From the NCBI RefSeq assembly GCF_022846655.1, contig NZ_AP025667.1, positions 2,517,001 through 2,581,000 of the forward strand: a stretch of 64,000 nt of DNA. Reading direction: 5' to 3'. The translations under genes were made by a program, and so were the position numbers. Shown here piece by piece: positions 8,107-16,261 of this stretch; within the stretch, counting starts at the first letter, position 1, and every line of letters starts with the position of its first letter. Origin of the DNA: Streptomyces seoulensis (GTDB lineage: Bacteria; Actinomycetota; Actinomycetes; Streptomycetales; Streptomycetaceae). A model generated the notes under the pieces. It had not been told where the DNA came from and did no database searches. It saw only the letters and a list, made by a program, of their open reading frames with translations.

Positions 8107-9543
8107 ATGTTGACGGTCGACCTGGCCAGGTACCCCATGCTCCTGGCCGCCGCCGAGCCGGATCAGCTACTGCCGGCCAGAGAACAGATGGCCTTCACCC
8201 TGGGCTTCCACATCATCCTGGTGCCCTTCGGCGTGGCGCTGACCAGCCTGATGCTCATCGCCAACTACCGGGGACTGCGCAAGGGTGACGAGGCCGCGCT
8301 GCTGCTGGCCCGGCGCTGGTCCAAGGTGGCCGCCCTGCTCTTCGCGGTCGGCGCCATCACCGGAACGGTCCTGTCCTTCGAGCTCGGTCTGCTGTGGCCG
8401 GGGCTGATGGGGAAGTACGGCGCCGCCTTCGGCTTCCCCTTCGCCATCGAGGGCCTGTTCTTCTTCCTCGAAGCGATCTTCGTGGCGATCTACATCTACG
8501 GCTGGGACCGGATGCCACCCTGGGCCCACTTCTGGTCGGGCGTACCGGTGGCGCTGGCCAGCATCGGCGGAGCGGGCGCCGTCATCGCCGCGAACAGCTG
8601 GATGAACCAGCCCGGCGGCATCACGATGCGCGGTGGCAAGCTCGTCGACGTCAGACCGGGCGAGGTCTTCTTCAACAACGCCTTCTGGCTCCAGTTCTGG
8701 CACATGCTGCTGGCCGCCTACATCGTCGCCGGATTCTGCGTGGCGAGCGTCTACGCGGTGGGCATGATCAGAGGGCGGCGCGGCCACTACCAGAAGCTCG
8801 GCTTCCTGATCAGCTTCATCACCGCCGCGGTCGCCCTGCCGGTGCAGATCTTCGTCGGTGACACCATCGCCCGGCAGGTCTTCGACGACGAGCCCGCCAA
8901 GTTCGCGGCCATCGAGCTGCTGCCCACGACAGGCACCCATGTGCCCGAGACGCTCGGCGGTGTGCTCATCGACGGCGAGGTCCGCTACGGCATCTCGGTG
9001 CCGTGGGTGGCCTCCATCCTCGCCGGGTTCAAACCCTCGACCCGCATCCAGGGACTCGAAGCCGTCCCCGCCGACGTCAGACCCACCACCGCACAGGTCA
9101 ACATCGTGCACTGGGCGTTCGACATCATGGTCGGCACCTCCATGCTGATGCTGGCCGTGGCCGCCTGGTTCGTCTGGATCTGGTGGAAGCGCCGGAACAC
9201 CCTGCAGACCAACCGCTGGTTCCTGGGCGCCGCCTCCGTGTGCGGCATCGTCTCCATCCTCAGCCTGGAAGCGGGCTGGGTGACCACCGAGGTCGGCCGG
9301 CAGCCGTGGATCGTCGTCGGGCTGCTACGCACCAGAGACGCGGTGACCACCCAGGGCAACCTCTGGCCCACCTTCGCGGGGGTGATCGTGCTCTATGCCG
9401 CGGTCGGTGCGGGTGCCATCTGGGTGCTGCTGTCGATGAAGCGACGCTGGCAGAAACAGGGTGACGAGAGCGTCCACGTGCCCTACGGACCCGACGCCAC
9501 ACCCGGCTCCCGGCTGGAACGCTCCAAGGGGAAGGTGCTGTAA
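8107..9543 (+). CDS. cydA: cytochrome bd-type quinol oxidase subunit I
   Basis: 478 residues with nine or so membrane segments. Haem ligands are visible: His35 (LGFHIILVP), His199 (LQFWHMLLA) and Met341 (DIMVG). The haem b595/d glutamates are Glu115 and Glu122 (FAIEGLFFFLEAIF), and GRQPW occurs at 397-401 followed by GLLRTRDAVT. The quinol loop is short, as in the cyanide-insensitive (CioA-like) branch rather than the long-loop E. coli CydA. It transfers electrons from menaquinol to oxygen at low O2. The start has GAGGAGGG nearby. cydB follows with no gap. Confidence 0.95.
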   Translation: MLTVDLARYPMLLAAAEPDQLLPAREQMAFTLGFHIILVPFGVALTSLMLIANYRGLRKGDEAALLLARRWSKVAALLFAVGAITGTVLSFELGLLWPGLMGKYGAAFGFPFAIEGLFFFLEAIFVAIYIYGWDRMPPWAHFWSGVPVALASIGGAGAVIAANSWMNQPGGITMRGGKLVDVRPGEVFFNNAFWLQFWHMLLAAYIVAGFCVASVYAVGMIRGRRGHYQKLGFLISFITAAVALPVQIFVGDTIARQVFDDEPAKFAAIELLPTTGTHVPETLGGVLIDGEVRYGISVPWVASILAGFKPSTRIQGLEAVPADVRPTTAQVNIVHWAFDIMVGTSMLMLAVAAWFVWIWWKRRNTLQTNRWFLGAASVCGIVSILSLEAGWVTTEVGRQPWIVVGLLRTRDAVTTQGNLWPTFAGVIVLYAAVGAGAIWVLLSMKRRWQKQGDESVHVPYGPDATPGSRLERSKGKVL

Positions 9544-10854
9544 ATGGCCGAGTTGGTCGCGGTATTCCTCTTCATCGGCGTCGTCGCCTACGCGGTGCTC
9601 GGCGGAGCCGACTTCGGCGCGGGCCTGTGGGACCTGATGGCGGGCGGCGCCAAGCGCGGCCGCGAGCCACGCCACCTGATCGACGTCTCCCTGGCGCCGG
9701 TGTGGGAGGCCAACCACACCTGGCTGATCTACTGCCTCGTGGTCCTGTGGAGCGGCTTCCCCACCGCCTTCGCCGCCATCACCACCACGCTCTACATCCC
9801 GCTGGTACTCGCCCTGCTCGGCATCGTGCTGCGCGGCGCCGGGTTCGCCTTCCGCAAGGCGACCGTCCGCACCGAGGAGCAACGCCTCTACGGCGCCGCG
9901 TTCGCGCTGTCCTCCGTGCTGACGCCGTACTGCTTCGGCGCCGTCGCCGGCGGCCTGGCCTCCGGCCGCGTGCCCACGGCGGGCAACGGCGACGCGGTGT
10001 CGAGCTGGGTCAACCCCACCAGCATCCTCGGCGGCATCCTCGCGATCCTGGCCTGCTCCTACCTGGCCGCCACCTATCTGACCGTGGAGGCGCTGCACCG
10101 CGACGACCACACCCTGTACCGGTACTACCGCAACCGGGCGCTGGCCGCCGGTGCGGTGACCGGCGCGGTGACCATCGCGGGCATCTTCGTCCTGCAGGCC
10201 GACTCGCCGCGCCTCTTCGATCGCCTCAGCGGCCCCGCGCTGCCCCTGGTGGTCCTCGCGGCCGCCGCCGGGCTGGTCGGACTGGCCCTGCTGCGGGCCA
10301 AGCGGACCATCGGAACCCGGGTGGCGGCGGCGGGCGCCGTCGCACTGGTCGTGATCGGCTGGGGCGTGGCGCAGACGCCGTACCTCCTCGGCACCCACCT
10401 CACCATCAACGAGGCCGCGGCCCCGAACTCCACCCTGGCCGTGGTCGTCGGCGTCGCCATCGTGGCGGCGGTGCTCATCGTGCCGTCCCTGGTGCTCCTG
10501 TTCCGGCTCAGCGGCCGCGGCACCGTGGGGGTAGGTGACCGGCCCTTTCGGGGCGCTGTGAAGGAGGGGGACCGGAGCGCCGGCACGGAGGGGAGCCTGG
10601 CTGTCGCGGCCAAGGGCCACCACGATGCCGGGACGGCAGGCGGCCGGGCCTCTCTGACGAAGGGCGGCGGCGACCAGGTCCCCGCCGTACCGCTCGACCG
10701 GACCGCCGTCCAGCAGGAGCCCCGCCCCCGCTGGGTGCCCTACGCCCTGTGCGCCGGGGCGGTGGCCGCGACCGCGGTCGCGGGAGTGCGCGTGGTCCGC
10801 CGGTCGCGGGAGCACACGCGGTACGGCGGTAAGTCCCCCGGTTCCGCGAACTGA
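9544..10854 (+). CDS. cydB: cytochrome bd-type quinol oxidase subunit II, with C-terminal extension
   Basis: 436 residues; the first 330 match CydB (LGGADFGAGLWDLMAGG near 19-35, APVWEANHTWLIY near 51-63, TPYCFGAVAGGLASGR). Beyond the last core helix there is an unusual tail of about 100 residues: a Gly/Lys/Asp-rich linker, then one more hydrophobic segment (YALCAGAVAATAVAGVRVV) and an Arg/Lys-rich end. CydB usually stops near 330-380 residues. The ATG begins directly after the cydA stop. No cydCD exporter genes follow, so they must be elsewhere or not needed. Confidence 0.94.
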   Translation: MAELVAVFLFIGVVAYAVLGGADFGAGLWDLMAGGAKRGREPRHLIDVSLAPVWEANHTWLIYCLVVLWSGFPTAFAAITTTLYIPLVLALLGIVLRGAGFAFRKATVRTEEQRLYGAAFALSSVLTPYCFGAVAGGLASGRVPTAGNGDAVSSWVNPTSILGGILAILACSYLAATYLTVEALHRDDHTLYRYYRNRALAAGAVTGAVTIAGIFVLQADSPRLFDRLSGPALPLVVLAAAAGLVGLALLRAKRTIGTRVAAAGAVALVVIGWGVAQTPYLLGTHLTINEAAAPNSTLAVVVGVAIVAAVLIVPSLVLLFRLSGRGTVGVGDRPFRGAVKEGDRSAGTEGSLAVAAKGHHDAGTAGGRASLTKGGGDQVPAVPLDRTAVQQEPRPRWVPYALCAGAVAATAVAGVRVVRRSREHTRYGGKSPGSAN

Positions 10855-11014
10855 ACCCCCGCGCACGCGAACACCCGGACACCGTTCGAGACATCGGGAC
10901 ACCGGCCGAGCCGACGGCCGGTCCGCTGGGCCCACGGCATGTGCGCCGCCTGCCGTGGGCCCCGCTCACGTGCCGGGGCGGCGAGCCCGCCGCGGTGACC
11001 CCGCGCGCTGCTCG

Positions 11015-11020
11015 TAGGAT
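11015..11020 (+). promoter_or_regulatory. candidate -10 (TAGGAT) for a leaderless transcript
   Basis: TAGGAT ends 7 nt before the ATG at 11028, the spacing expected for a Streptomyces leaderless mRNA. No convincing -35 was found at 17-18 nt upstream, so this rests on the -10 alone. Confidence 0.3.
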
Positions 11021-11027
11021 GACCGGC

Positions 11028-11426
11028 ATGCCCGGCACCGCGCCCCAGCGCGCCCCGCGAGCGCCACTGCGGCGCCCGCTCGGGCTGCTCGTGCTCGCGG
11101 TGCTCGCCGGACTGCTCGGGATGCACGCGCTGGCACCCGTCGGCGGTACCGGGCACCCGGAGCATGCGCACGCCGCCCACCGGGGTGTCGTCATGGACGC
11201 GCCCGGCGACTGCCCCGACGGCCACTGCGGCGGCCACCACCTGCACCACGCCGACCCGAGCTGCGCCTCGGGCGCCGTCGGTGGCGGGCCCGAGCTGCCG
11301 GGGCCGGTCGCGGGCCCGGTGCGTGCGTACGAGCCGTGCGGTGAACCCCGCACCCGTACCGCCGGCGCGCCGGACGGCGCGCGAGCACCACCCTCACTGG
11401 CCGAACTCCAGCTCCTGCGGATCTAG
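11028..11426 (+). CDS. DUF6153-like small exported His-rich protein
   Basis: About 132 residues. One hydrophobic segment (LGLLVLAVLAGLLGMHALAP) near the N-terminus serves as anchor or signal. The exported part is strongly His/Cys-rich: HPEHAHAAH, then CPDGHCGGHHLHHADPSC. This resembles DUF6153 of actinomycetes, whose function I do not know. The His/Cys content suggests binding of copper or another metal, which fits the neighbouring DUF305 lipoprotein; that is inference. An alternative ATG lies at 11019. The C-terminal Arg/Ala-rich part looks disordered. Confidence 0.7.
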   Translation: MPGTAPQRAPRAPLRRPLGLLVLAVLAGLLGMHALAPVGGTGHPEHAHAAHRGVVMDAPGDCPDGHCGGHHLHHADPSCASGAVGGGPELPGPVAGPVRAYEPCGEPRTRTAGAPDGARAPPSLAELQLLRI

Positions 11427-11510
11427 AGGCACCCACGACCGCGTCCCGGAACGGACCGCGCGGCCGTGCTCAGACGTGCCCGACACCCATCCACCAGCAG
11501 GAGTTCCAGC

Positions 11511-12134
11511 ATGACCACCTCTCACCCGATCCGCCGTGCCGCGCTCGGCGCCGCCACCGCCTGTGCCGTCGTCCTCCTCGCCGCCTGCGGAGGCAAGGAC
11601 ACCAGCGCCCACGGAGCGACCGGCGCCCACGGAGCCCCGGCCGCTTCCACCGGGGCGGACGCCCACAACGCCCAGGACGTCGCCTTCGCGCAGGGCATGA
11701 TCCCGCACCACCAGCAGGCCCTGGAGATGGCCCGGCTGGCCTCCGGCCGCTCCGCCTCCGCCCAGGTGAAGGCCCTCGCCGCCCGTGTCGAGAAGGCGCA
11801 GGACCCGGAGATCCGCACCATGACCGGCTGGCTCACGTCCTGGGGTGAAGAGGCCCCCATGGCGGGCATGGACCACTCGGGGCACGGCGGCATGACGGGC
11901 ATGTCCGGGATGATGAGCGCCGACGACATGACGTCCCTGGAGAACAGCACCGGCGCGGACTTCGACAGGAAGTTCCTGACCCTGATGACCGCCCACCACC
12001 AGGGCGCCGTGGAGATGGCCACCACGGAGAAGGACAAGGGCGGCGACGCCCGCGCCACCAGGATGGCGGACGACGTGATCACCGCGCAGAGCGCCGAGAT
12101 CAAGGAGATGAAGGGCCTGCTCGCCGCCAGGTGA
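11511..12134 (+). CDS. DUF305 lipoprotein
   Basis: About 207 residues with a type II signal peptide: VVLLAACGG, lipobox LAAC with the lipid-modified Cys at 26. The mature domain has two DUF305 half-motifs, FAQGMIPHHQQALEMA near 59-74 and FLTLMTAHHQGAVEMA near 155-170, so the fold is a duplicated ferritin-like helical unit. Between them is a Met/His-rich stretch (MAGMDHSGHGGMTGMSGMM, 117-134), typical of extracellular copper-binding proteins. DUF305 proteins commonly sit near copper-resistance genes. A GCAGGAG site precedes the ATG. It follows the His-rich gene by 84 nt and is likely cotranscribed. Confidence 0.9.
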   Translation: MTTSHPIRRAALGAATACAVVLLAACGGKDTSAHGATGAHGAPAASTGADAHNAQDVAFAQGMIPHHQQALEMARLASGRSASAQVKALAARVEKAQDPEIRTMTGWLTSWGEEAPMAGMDHSGHGGMTGMSGMMSADDMTSLENSTGADFDRKFLTLMTAHHQGAVEMATTEKDKGGDARATRMADDVITAQSAEIKEMKGLLAAR

Positions 12135-12139
12135 GAAAG

Positions 12140-12179
12140 GCGGGCGGGGCCGGTGCTGGAAGGCCCCGGCCCCGCCCGC
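12140..12179. terminator. hairpin between convergent DUF305 and rocD genes
   Basis: A perfect 14-bp stem, 12140-12153 with 12166-12179, around a 12-nt loop, immediately after the DUF305 stop and before the rocD stop. No U-tract. Confidence 0.85.
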
Positions 12180-12185
12180 GCGGGC

Positions 12186-13412
12186 TCAGCCCGCCTGTCC
12201 CAGCACCTTCTCCAGCGTGCCCAGCGCGGAGCGCAGCTCGTCGGCCGTGACCGTCAGCGGGGGAGCGAGCCGGATCGTGGAGCCGTGGGTGTCCTTGACG
12301 AGGATGCCCTCCCGCATCAGCCGCTCGCTGATCTCCCGGCCCGTGCCCAGGGCCGGGTCCACGTCCACGCCGGCCCACAGGCCCCGCGCGCGGAACCCGC
12401 TCACCCCGTGACCGCGCAGCGCCTCCAGCCCCTCGCGCAGGACGAGACCCAGCTCGTCGGCCCGGCGCTGGAACTCGCCCGTCTCCAGCAGTCCGACCAC
12501 CGCCGTGCCGACCGCGGCCGCCAGCGGGTTGCCGCCGAAGGTGGAGCCGTGCTCGCCCGGACCCAGTACGCCCATCACCTCGCGCCGGGCCACCACCGCC
12601 GACACCGGGACGATGCCGCCGCCCAGCGCCTTGCCCAGCAGCAGCACGTCCGGCACGACCGACTCGTGCTCGACGGCCAGGGTGCGGCCGGTGCGGCCGA
12701 GCCCGGACTGGATCTCGTCGGCGATGAACAGGCACCCCTTGCGCCGGGTCAGCTCCCGCACCCCGGCCAGATAGCCCTCGTCCGGGATGATCACCCCGGC
12801 CTCGCCCTGGATGGGCTCGATCAGCACCGCCGCCGTGGTCTCGTCGACCGCCTCCTCCAGCGCGGCCAGGTCGTTGTACGGCACGATCCGGAACCCGGGG
12901 GTGAAGGGGCCGAAGCCCGCCCGGGCCGTCTCGTCCGTGGAGAAGCTGACGATGGTCGTCGTCCGGCCGTGGAAGTTGTCCGCCGCGACCACGATCGTGG
13001 CCTGCCCCTCGGGCACGCCCTTCACGTCGTACGCCCACTTGCGGGCCACCTTGATGCCGCTCTCCACCGCCTCCGCGCCGGTGTTCATCGGCAGCACCAT
13101 GTCCAGTCCGGTCAGCGCCGCGAGCCGCTCCGCGAACTCGGCCAGCCGGTCGTTGTGGAAGGCGCGGGAGGTCAGCGTCAGCCGGTCCAGTTGGTCGTGC
13201 GCGGCCTGGATCAGCGCCGGGTGGCGGTGGCCGAAGTTGAGGGCCGAGTAGCCCGCCAGCATGTCGAGGTACCGGCGGCCCTCGACGTCCTCCACCCAGG
13301 CGCCCTCGGCCCGTGCCACGACGACGGGCAGCGGGTGGTAGTTGTGCGCGAGCACCGGCTCCTCCGCCCGGATCAGGTCGGCGGACGTGCGCGCGTGCGC
13401 GGGTGCGGTCAT
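12186..13412 (-). CDS. rocD: ornithine aminotransferase
   Basis: A 408-residue class III PLP-dependent aminotransferase, converting ornithine and 2-oxoglutarate to glutamate semialdehyde and glutamate. Features: NTGAEAVESGIKVARKW near 110-126, the PLP-ring Asp in FIADEIQSGLGRTG, and the Schiff-base Lys261 in LLLGKALGGG. EPIQGEAGVIIPDEGYL and EHGSTFGGNPLA are the other family blocks. It overlaps the upstream dimethylargininase gene by 4 nt (ATGA), so both enzymes are made together, pointing to arginine/citrulline/ornithine catabolism. Confidence 0.95.
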   Translation of the reverse strand: MTAPAHARTSADLIRAEEPVLAHNYHPLPVVVARAEGAWVEDVEGRRYLDMLAGYSALNFGHRHPALIQAAHDQLDRLTLTSRAFHNDRLAEFAERLAALTGLDMVLPMNTGAEAVESGIKVARKWAYDVKGVPEGQATIVVAADNFHGRTTTIVSFSTDETARAGFGPFTPGFRIVPYNDLAALEEAVDETTAAVLIEPIQGEAGVIIPDEGYLAGVRELTRRKGCLFIADEIQSGLGRTGRTLAVEHESVVPDVLLLGKALGGGIVPVSAVVARREVMGVLGPGEHGSTFGGNPLAAAVGTAVVGLLETGEFQRRADELGLVLREGLEALRGHGVSGFRARGLWAGVDVDPALGTGREISERLMREGILVKDTHGSTIRLAPPLTVTADELRSALGTLEKVLGQAG

Positions 13413-14221
13413 GAGCGGATCTCCTGAGTGCAGCACTTGATGCCGCCGCCTGCCTTGTGCAGCTCCGACAGGTCGACGGGCACGGGGTCGTAGCCGTGGT
13501 TGGCCAGGCGCTCGGCGAGCACCTCGGCCTGGGGGGCGATGAAGACGTGCCGGCCGTCGGACACCGAGTTCAGGCCGAACGCCATCGCGTCGTCGCGGGT
13601 GGCGAGCACCGCGTCCGGGTAGAGCCGCTGGAGCACCTCGCGGCTGCCCGCCGAGAACGCCTCCGGGTAATAGGCGATGTTGTCGTCGTCCAGCACGAAC
13701 AGCGCCGTGTCCAGGTGGTAGAAGTACGGGTCCACCAGGGTCAGGGCGATCACCGGGTGGCCGAAGAACTCCTGCGCCTCGCGGTGGGCGTCGCGGGTGG
13801 TGCGGAAGCCGGTCCCGGCCAGCACGTACCGGCCGGTCCACACGAGGTCGCCCTCGCCCTCGGTCACCGCCAGCGGGCGGTACACGTCGTACCCCGCCGT
13901 CTTGAACCAGGAGTCGTAGTGGACGGACTCCGGACGCCGCTCGGGCGCGTGGAAGAGCGAGCCGAAGACCCGGCCGCCGACCACGAAGGCGGCGTTGGCC
14001 GCGAAGACCATGTCGGGCAGGCCCGGCACCGGGTCGACCGCGTCCACGGTGTGTCCATGGGCGCGGTAGGCGTCGATCAGCGCCTGCCACTGGGACTGGG
14101 CGAGATCGACGTCCACGGGGGAGTCGGGGCGCATCCAGGGGTTGATCGCGTACTGGACGGTGAAGTGCCTGGGTTCACAGACCAGGAAGCGCCGGGGGCG
14201 CTGCACTCGGGTTTCGGCCAC
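13409..14221 (-). CDS. dimethylargininase-type amidinohydrolase (DDAH family)
   Basis: A 270-residue guanidino-modifying enzyme of the pentein fold. The N-terminal Ala/Asn-rich MVFAANAAFVVGG near 71-83, the FYHLDTAL histidine (His169), and the C-terminal nucleophile in KAGGGIKCCTQE (Cys263/264) are all in place. The family hydrolyses (methylated) arginine to citrulline plus (methyl)amine. The ATG at 14221 precedes rocD in a coupled pair, and an Lrp-type regulator lies just upstream on the same strand. Arginine deiminase is a more distant alternative; length and motif spacing favour DDAH. Confidence 0.88.
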   Translation of the reverse strand: MAETRVQRPRRFLVCEPRHFTVQYAINPWMRPDSPVDVDLAQSQWQALIDAYRAHGHTVDAVDPVPGLPDMVFAANAAFVVGGRVFGSLFHAPERRPESVHYDSWFKTAGYDVYRPLAVTEGEGDLVWTGRYVLAGTGFRTTRDAHREAQEFFGHPVIALTLVDPYFYHLDTALFVLDDDNIAYYPEAFSAGSREVLQRLYPDAVLATRDDAMAFGLNSVSDGRHVFIAPQAEVLAERLANHGYDPVPVDLSELHKAGGGIKCCTQEIRS

Positions 14222-14301
14222 AGAGGGTTTCCTCCGCTTTCCACTGTGTTACTCACGGGGGTGACACCACGGTAGAAACTCCGGGCGACGCGCGACAAGC
14301 G

Positions 14302-14330
14302 ACGAAAGCTGCGCGATCGCGCACCATCGT
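14302..14330. promoter_or_regulatory. candidate Lrp operator upstream of the dimethylargininase-rocD pair
   Basis: TGCGCGATCGCGCA (14310-14323) is a perfect 14-bp palindrome, flanked by ACGA at 14302-14305 and TCGT at 14327-14330, extending the symmetry. It lies 81-109 nt upstream of the ATG at 14221 and 59 nt downstream of the lrp-type gene, a position suitable for regulation by that protein. Confidence 0.5.
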
Positions 14331-14388
14331 TGCGCATTCACCGGCAAGAACGCACGACACTTGCGTGCTCGGCGGGTTTGGGCGGCGA

Positions 14389-14874
14389 TCACTCCGGAGC
14401 GGCCTGGGTGGCGCCCGCCTCCGGGCTTTCCGGGAGGAGGTGGGACAGCACCATGACGCTGATCGTCTTCCGGATGAAGGGCTCGGCGCGGATGCGCTCC
14501 AGCACTCCCTCGAAGTGCTCCACGTCCCGCGCCCGTACGTGCAGCAGGGCGTCCGCGCCCCCGGTCACCGTCATGGCGGCCGTGATCTCCGGATGGTTGC
14601 TGACCACCTCCGCCAGCCGCCGGGGCGGCGCCGCGCCCTCGCAGTAGACCTCGACGTACGCCTCCGTGCGCCAGCCGAGCGCGACGGGCTTCACGGTCGC
14701 CGTGAACCCGGTGATCACCCCGGTCTCCCGCAGCCGGTCCACCCGCCGCTTGACCGCCGTGGCCGACAGCCCGACGGCCGCGCCGATCTCGGCGAAACTG
14801 CTCCGGGCGTTCGCCATCAGCGCGGTGATGATCTTGCGGTCGAGGTCGTCGAAGGACGCGGCCCTGCTGTTCAT
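14389..14874 (-). CDS. Lrp/AsnC family transcriptional regulator
   Basis: 161 residues. The N-terminal winged HTH is LDDLDRKIITALMANARSSF-type, with ATAVKRRVDRLRETGVITGF as recognition helix and wing; the C-terminal RAM/AsnC ligand-binding domain (VSNHPEITAAMTVTGGADALLHVRA) forms the dimer and octamer interface. Such proteins sense amino acids. Its place directly upstream of dimethylargininase-rocD, same strand, with a palindrome in the gap, suggests that it controls arginine/ornithine breakdown. Confidence 0.93.
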   Translation of the reverse strand: MNSRAASFDDLDRKIITALMANARSSFAEIGAAVGLSATAVKRRVDRLRETGVITGFTATVKPVALGWRTEAYVEVYCEGAAPPRRLAEVVSNHPEITAAMTVTGGADALLHVRARDVEHFEGVLERIRAEPFIRKTISVMVLSHLLPESPEAGATQAAPE

Positions 14875-14926
14875 GCGGGCACTGTAATCAGCCGCGGCCG
14901 CCCTCCCGCCACGGCGACGCGGCGTA

Positions 14927-15112
14927 CTAGGACTGTGTGACGGCCAGCGCCAGGGTGAGCAGACCCAGCACCACCCACCCGAACCAGAGCCAGCCGTTGC
15001 TGCCGAGCGCGACCGTGTACGCCGTGACGACGACGAGACCGCCCACGGTCAGCGCCCCCATCGCCCTGGTGGAACCGTCCGCCTTGCTGGAACCTCGCAT
15101 GGAACCGGGCAT
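14927..15112 (-). CDS. small two-helix membrane protein, unknown function
   Basis: About 61 residues. After a polar Ser/Gly-rich start (MPGSMRGSSKADGSTRA) come two hydrophobic segments, ALTVGGLVVVTAYTVAL and WLWFGWVVLGLLTLALAV, separated by GSNG. I do not recognise the family. The ATG at 15112 has GAGGAGGG 7 nt upstream, which makes the gene credible despite its size. It lies between an Lrp-type gene and a CtaG-like gene on the same strand. Confidence 0.6.
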   Translation of the reverse strand: MPGSMRGSSKADGSTRAMGALTVGGLVVVTAYTVALGSNGWLWFGWVVLGLLTLALAVTQS

Positions 15113-15203
15113 CGCGGCACCCTCCTCGTGGTCCGTCCACCACCATCGTGCCCTGGTTCCGGCGCCACCGGCACACCGGTGCACCCCGCGGATCCGCGCG
15201 GGA

Positions 15204-16154
15204 TCAGCCCTCGCGCGCGCTCAGCGAGGCCAGATAGGCGTTGTACGCCGCCAGCTCCTGGTCGCCGTCCCGCTCCGCCGCCCGGTCCTTGCGGCGGGCC
15301 TGCCGCTGCTCGGAGCGGTACCACTGGAACAGCAGCGCGATCAGCACCAGCACCGACGGGATCTCGCTGAACGCCCAGGCGATGCCGCCGGCCGCGCCCT
15401 GGTCCGCGAGCGCGTCGATGCCGAGCGAGGCGGGCGGGTTCTTGAACGTCTCCACCATCGGCTCCGACGCCATCATCAGCGCGATGCCGAAGAAGGCGTG
15501 GAACGGCATGCCCGCGAACAGCTCCAGCATCCGCATCAGATGGTTGGGCCGGTGCGGGCCCGGATCGACGCCGATGATCGGCCAGAAGAACACCACGCCC
15601 ACCGCCAGGAAGTGCACCATCATGGCGATGTGCCCGGCCCTGGAGCCCATCAGGAAGTCGAAGACGGGCGAGAAGTACAGCGCGTACAGGCTGGCGATGA
15701 ACAGCGGGATCGTGAACGCCGGATGCGTGATGAACCGCATGTACCGGCTGTGCAGCAGCGTCAGCAGCAGTTCACGCGGGCCGGTGCGGTCCCGGCCGGC
15801 CGTCGGCAGCGCCCGCAGCGCCAGTGTCACCGGCGCACCGAGCAGGATCAGGATCGGCGACAGCATGCTGATCACCATGTGCTGCACCATGTGCACGCTG
15901 AACATGACCATGCCGTAGTCGTTCAGCCGGGTGCACATCACCAGCCCGATGGTCAGTACACCCACCACGTAGGACACCGTCCGCGACACCGGCCACGCGT
16001 CCCCGCGCCGCCGCAGCCGAAGAACACCCCAGCCGTACAGGGCCAGCCCGGCCGCACAGGCGACCAGGAAGAACGGGTCGGCCGACCACACGAGCCCCCG
16101 TCCCAGCGTGAACGGCGGCAGATCCGGCATCATGCCGTGCCCGCTGTGGTCCAT
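15204..16154 (-). CDS. cytochrome c oxidase assembly protein, caa3 CtaG family
   Basis: About 316 residues with about seven to nine membrane helices. The polar N-terminus is MDHSGHGMM, a His/Met cluster that could bind copper, and His-rich membrane motifs HMVQHMV and MMVHFLAVG follow. The family (caa3_CtaG, unrelated to Cox11) helps copper loading of haem-copper oxidases or periplasmic copper handling. The ATG at 16154 is preferred over an upstream start because AGGAG lies 7 nt before it. A charged tail of about 45 residues ends the protein. Confidence 0.9.
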   Translation of the reverse strand: MDHSGHGMMPDLPPFTLGRGLVWSADPFFLVACAAGLALYGWGVLRLRRRGDAWPVSRTVSYVVGVLTIGLVMCTRLNDYGMVMFSVHMVQHMVISMLSPILILLGAPVTLALRALPTAGRDRTGPRELLLTLLHSRYMRFITHPAFTIPLFIASLYALYFSPVFDFLMGSRAGHIAMMVHFLAVGVVFFWPIIGVDPGPHRPNHLMRMLELFAGMPFHAFFGIALMMASEPMVETFKNPPASLGIDALADQGAAGGIAWAFSEIPSVLVLIALLFQWYRSEQRQARRKDRAAERDGDQELAAYNAYLASLSAREG

Positions 16155-16261
16155 CCTGCGGCTCCTGGTTCGTGGGGGTTGAGCGGTTTCTGTCCGCACT
16201 CAGGGTACGGGCGCCCCCGCGCCCGGCCGTGAGCGGGGTCCGCCGCACCCCGCGCCGTCCG

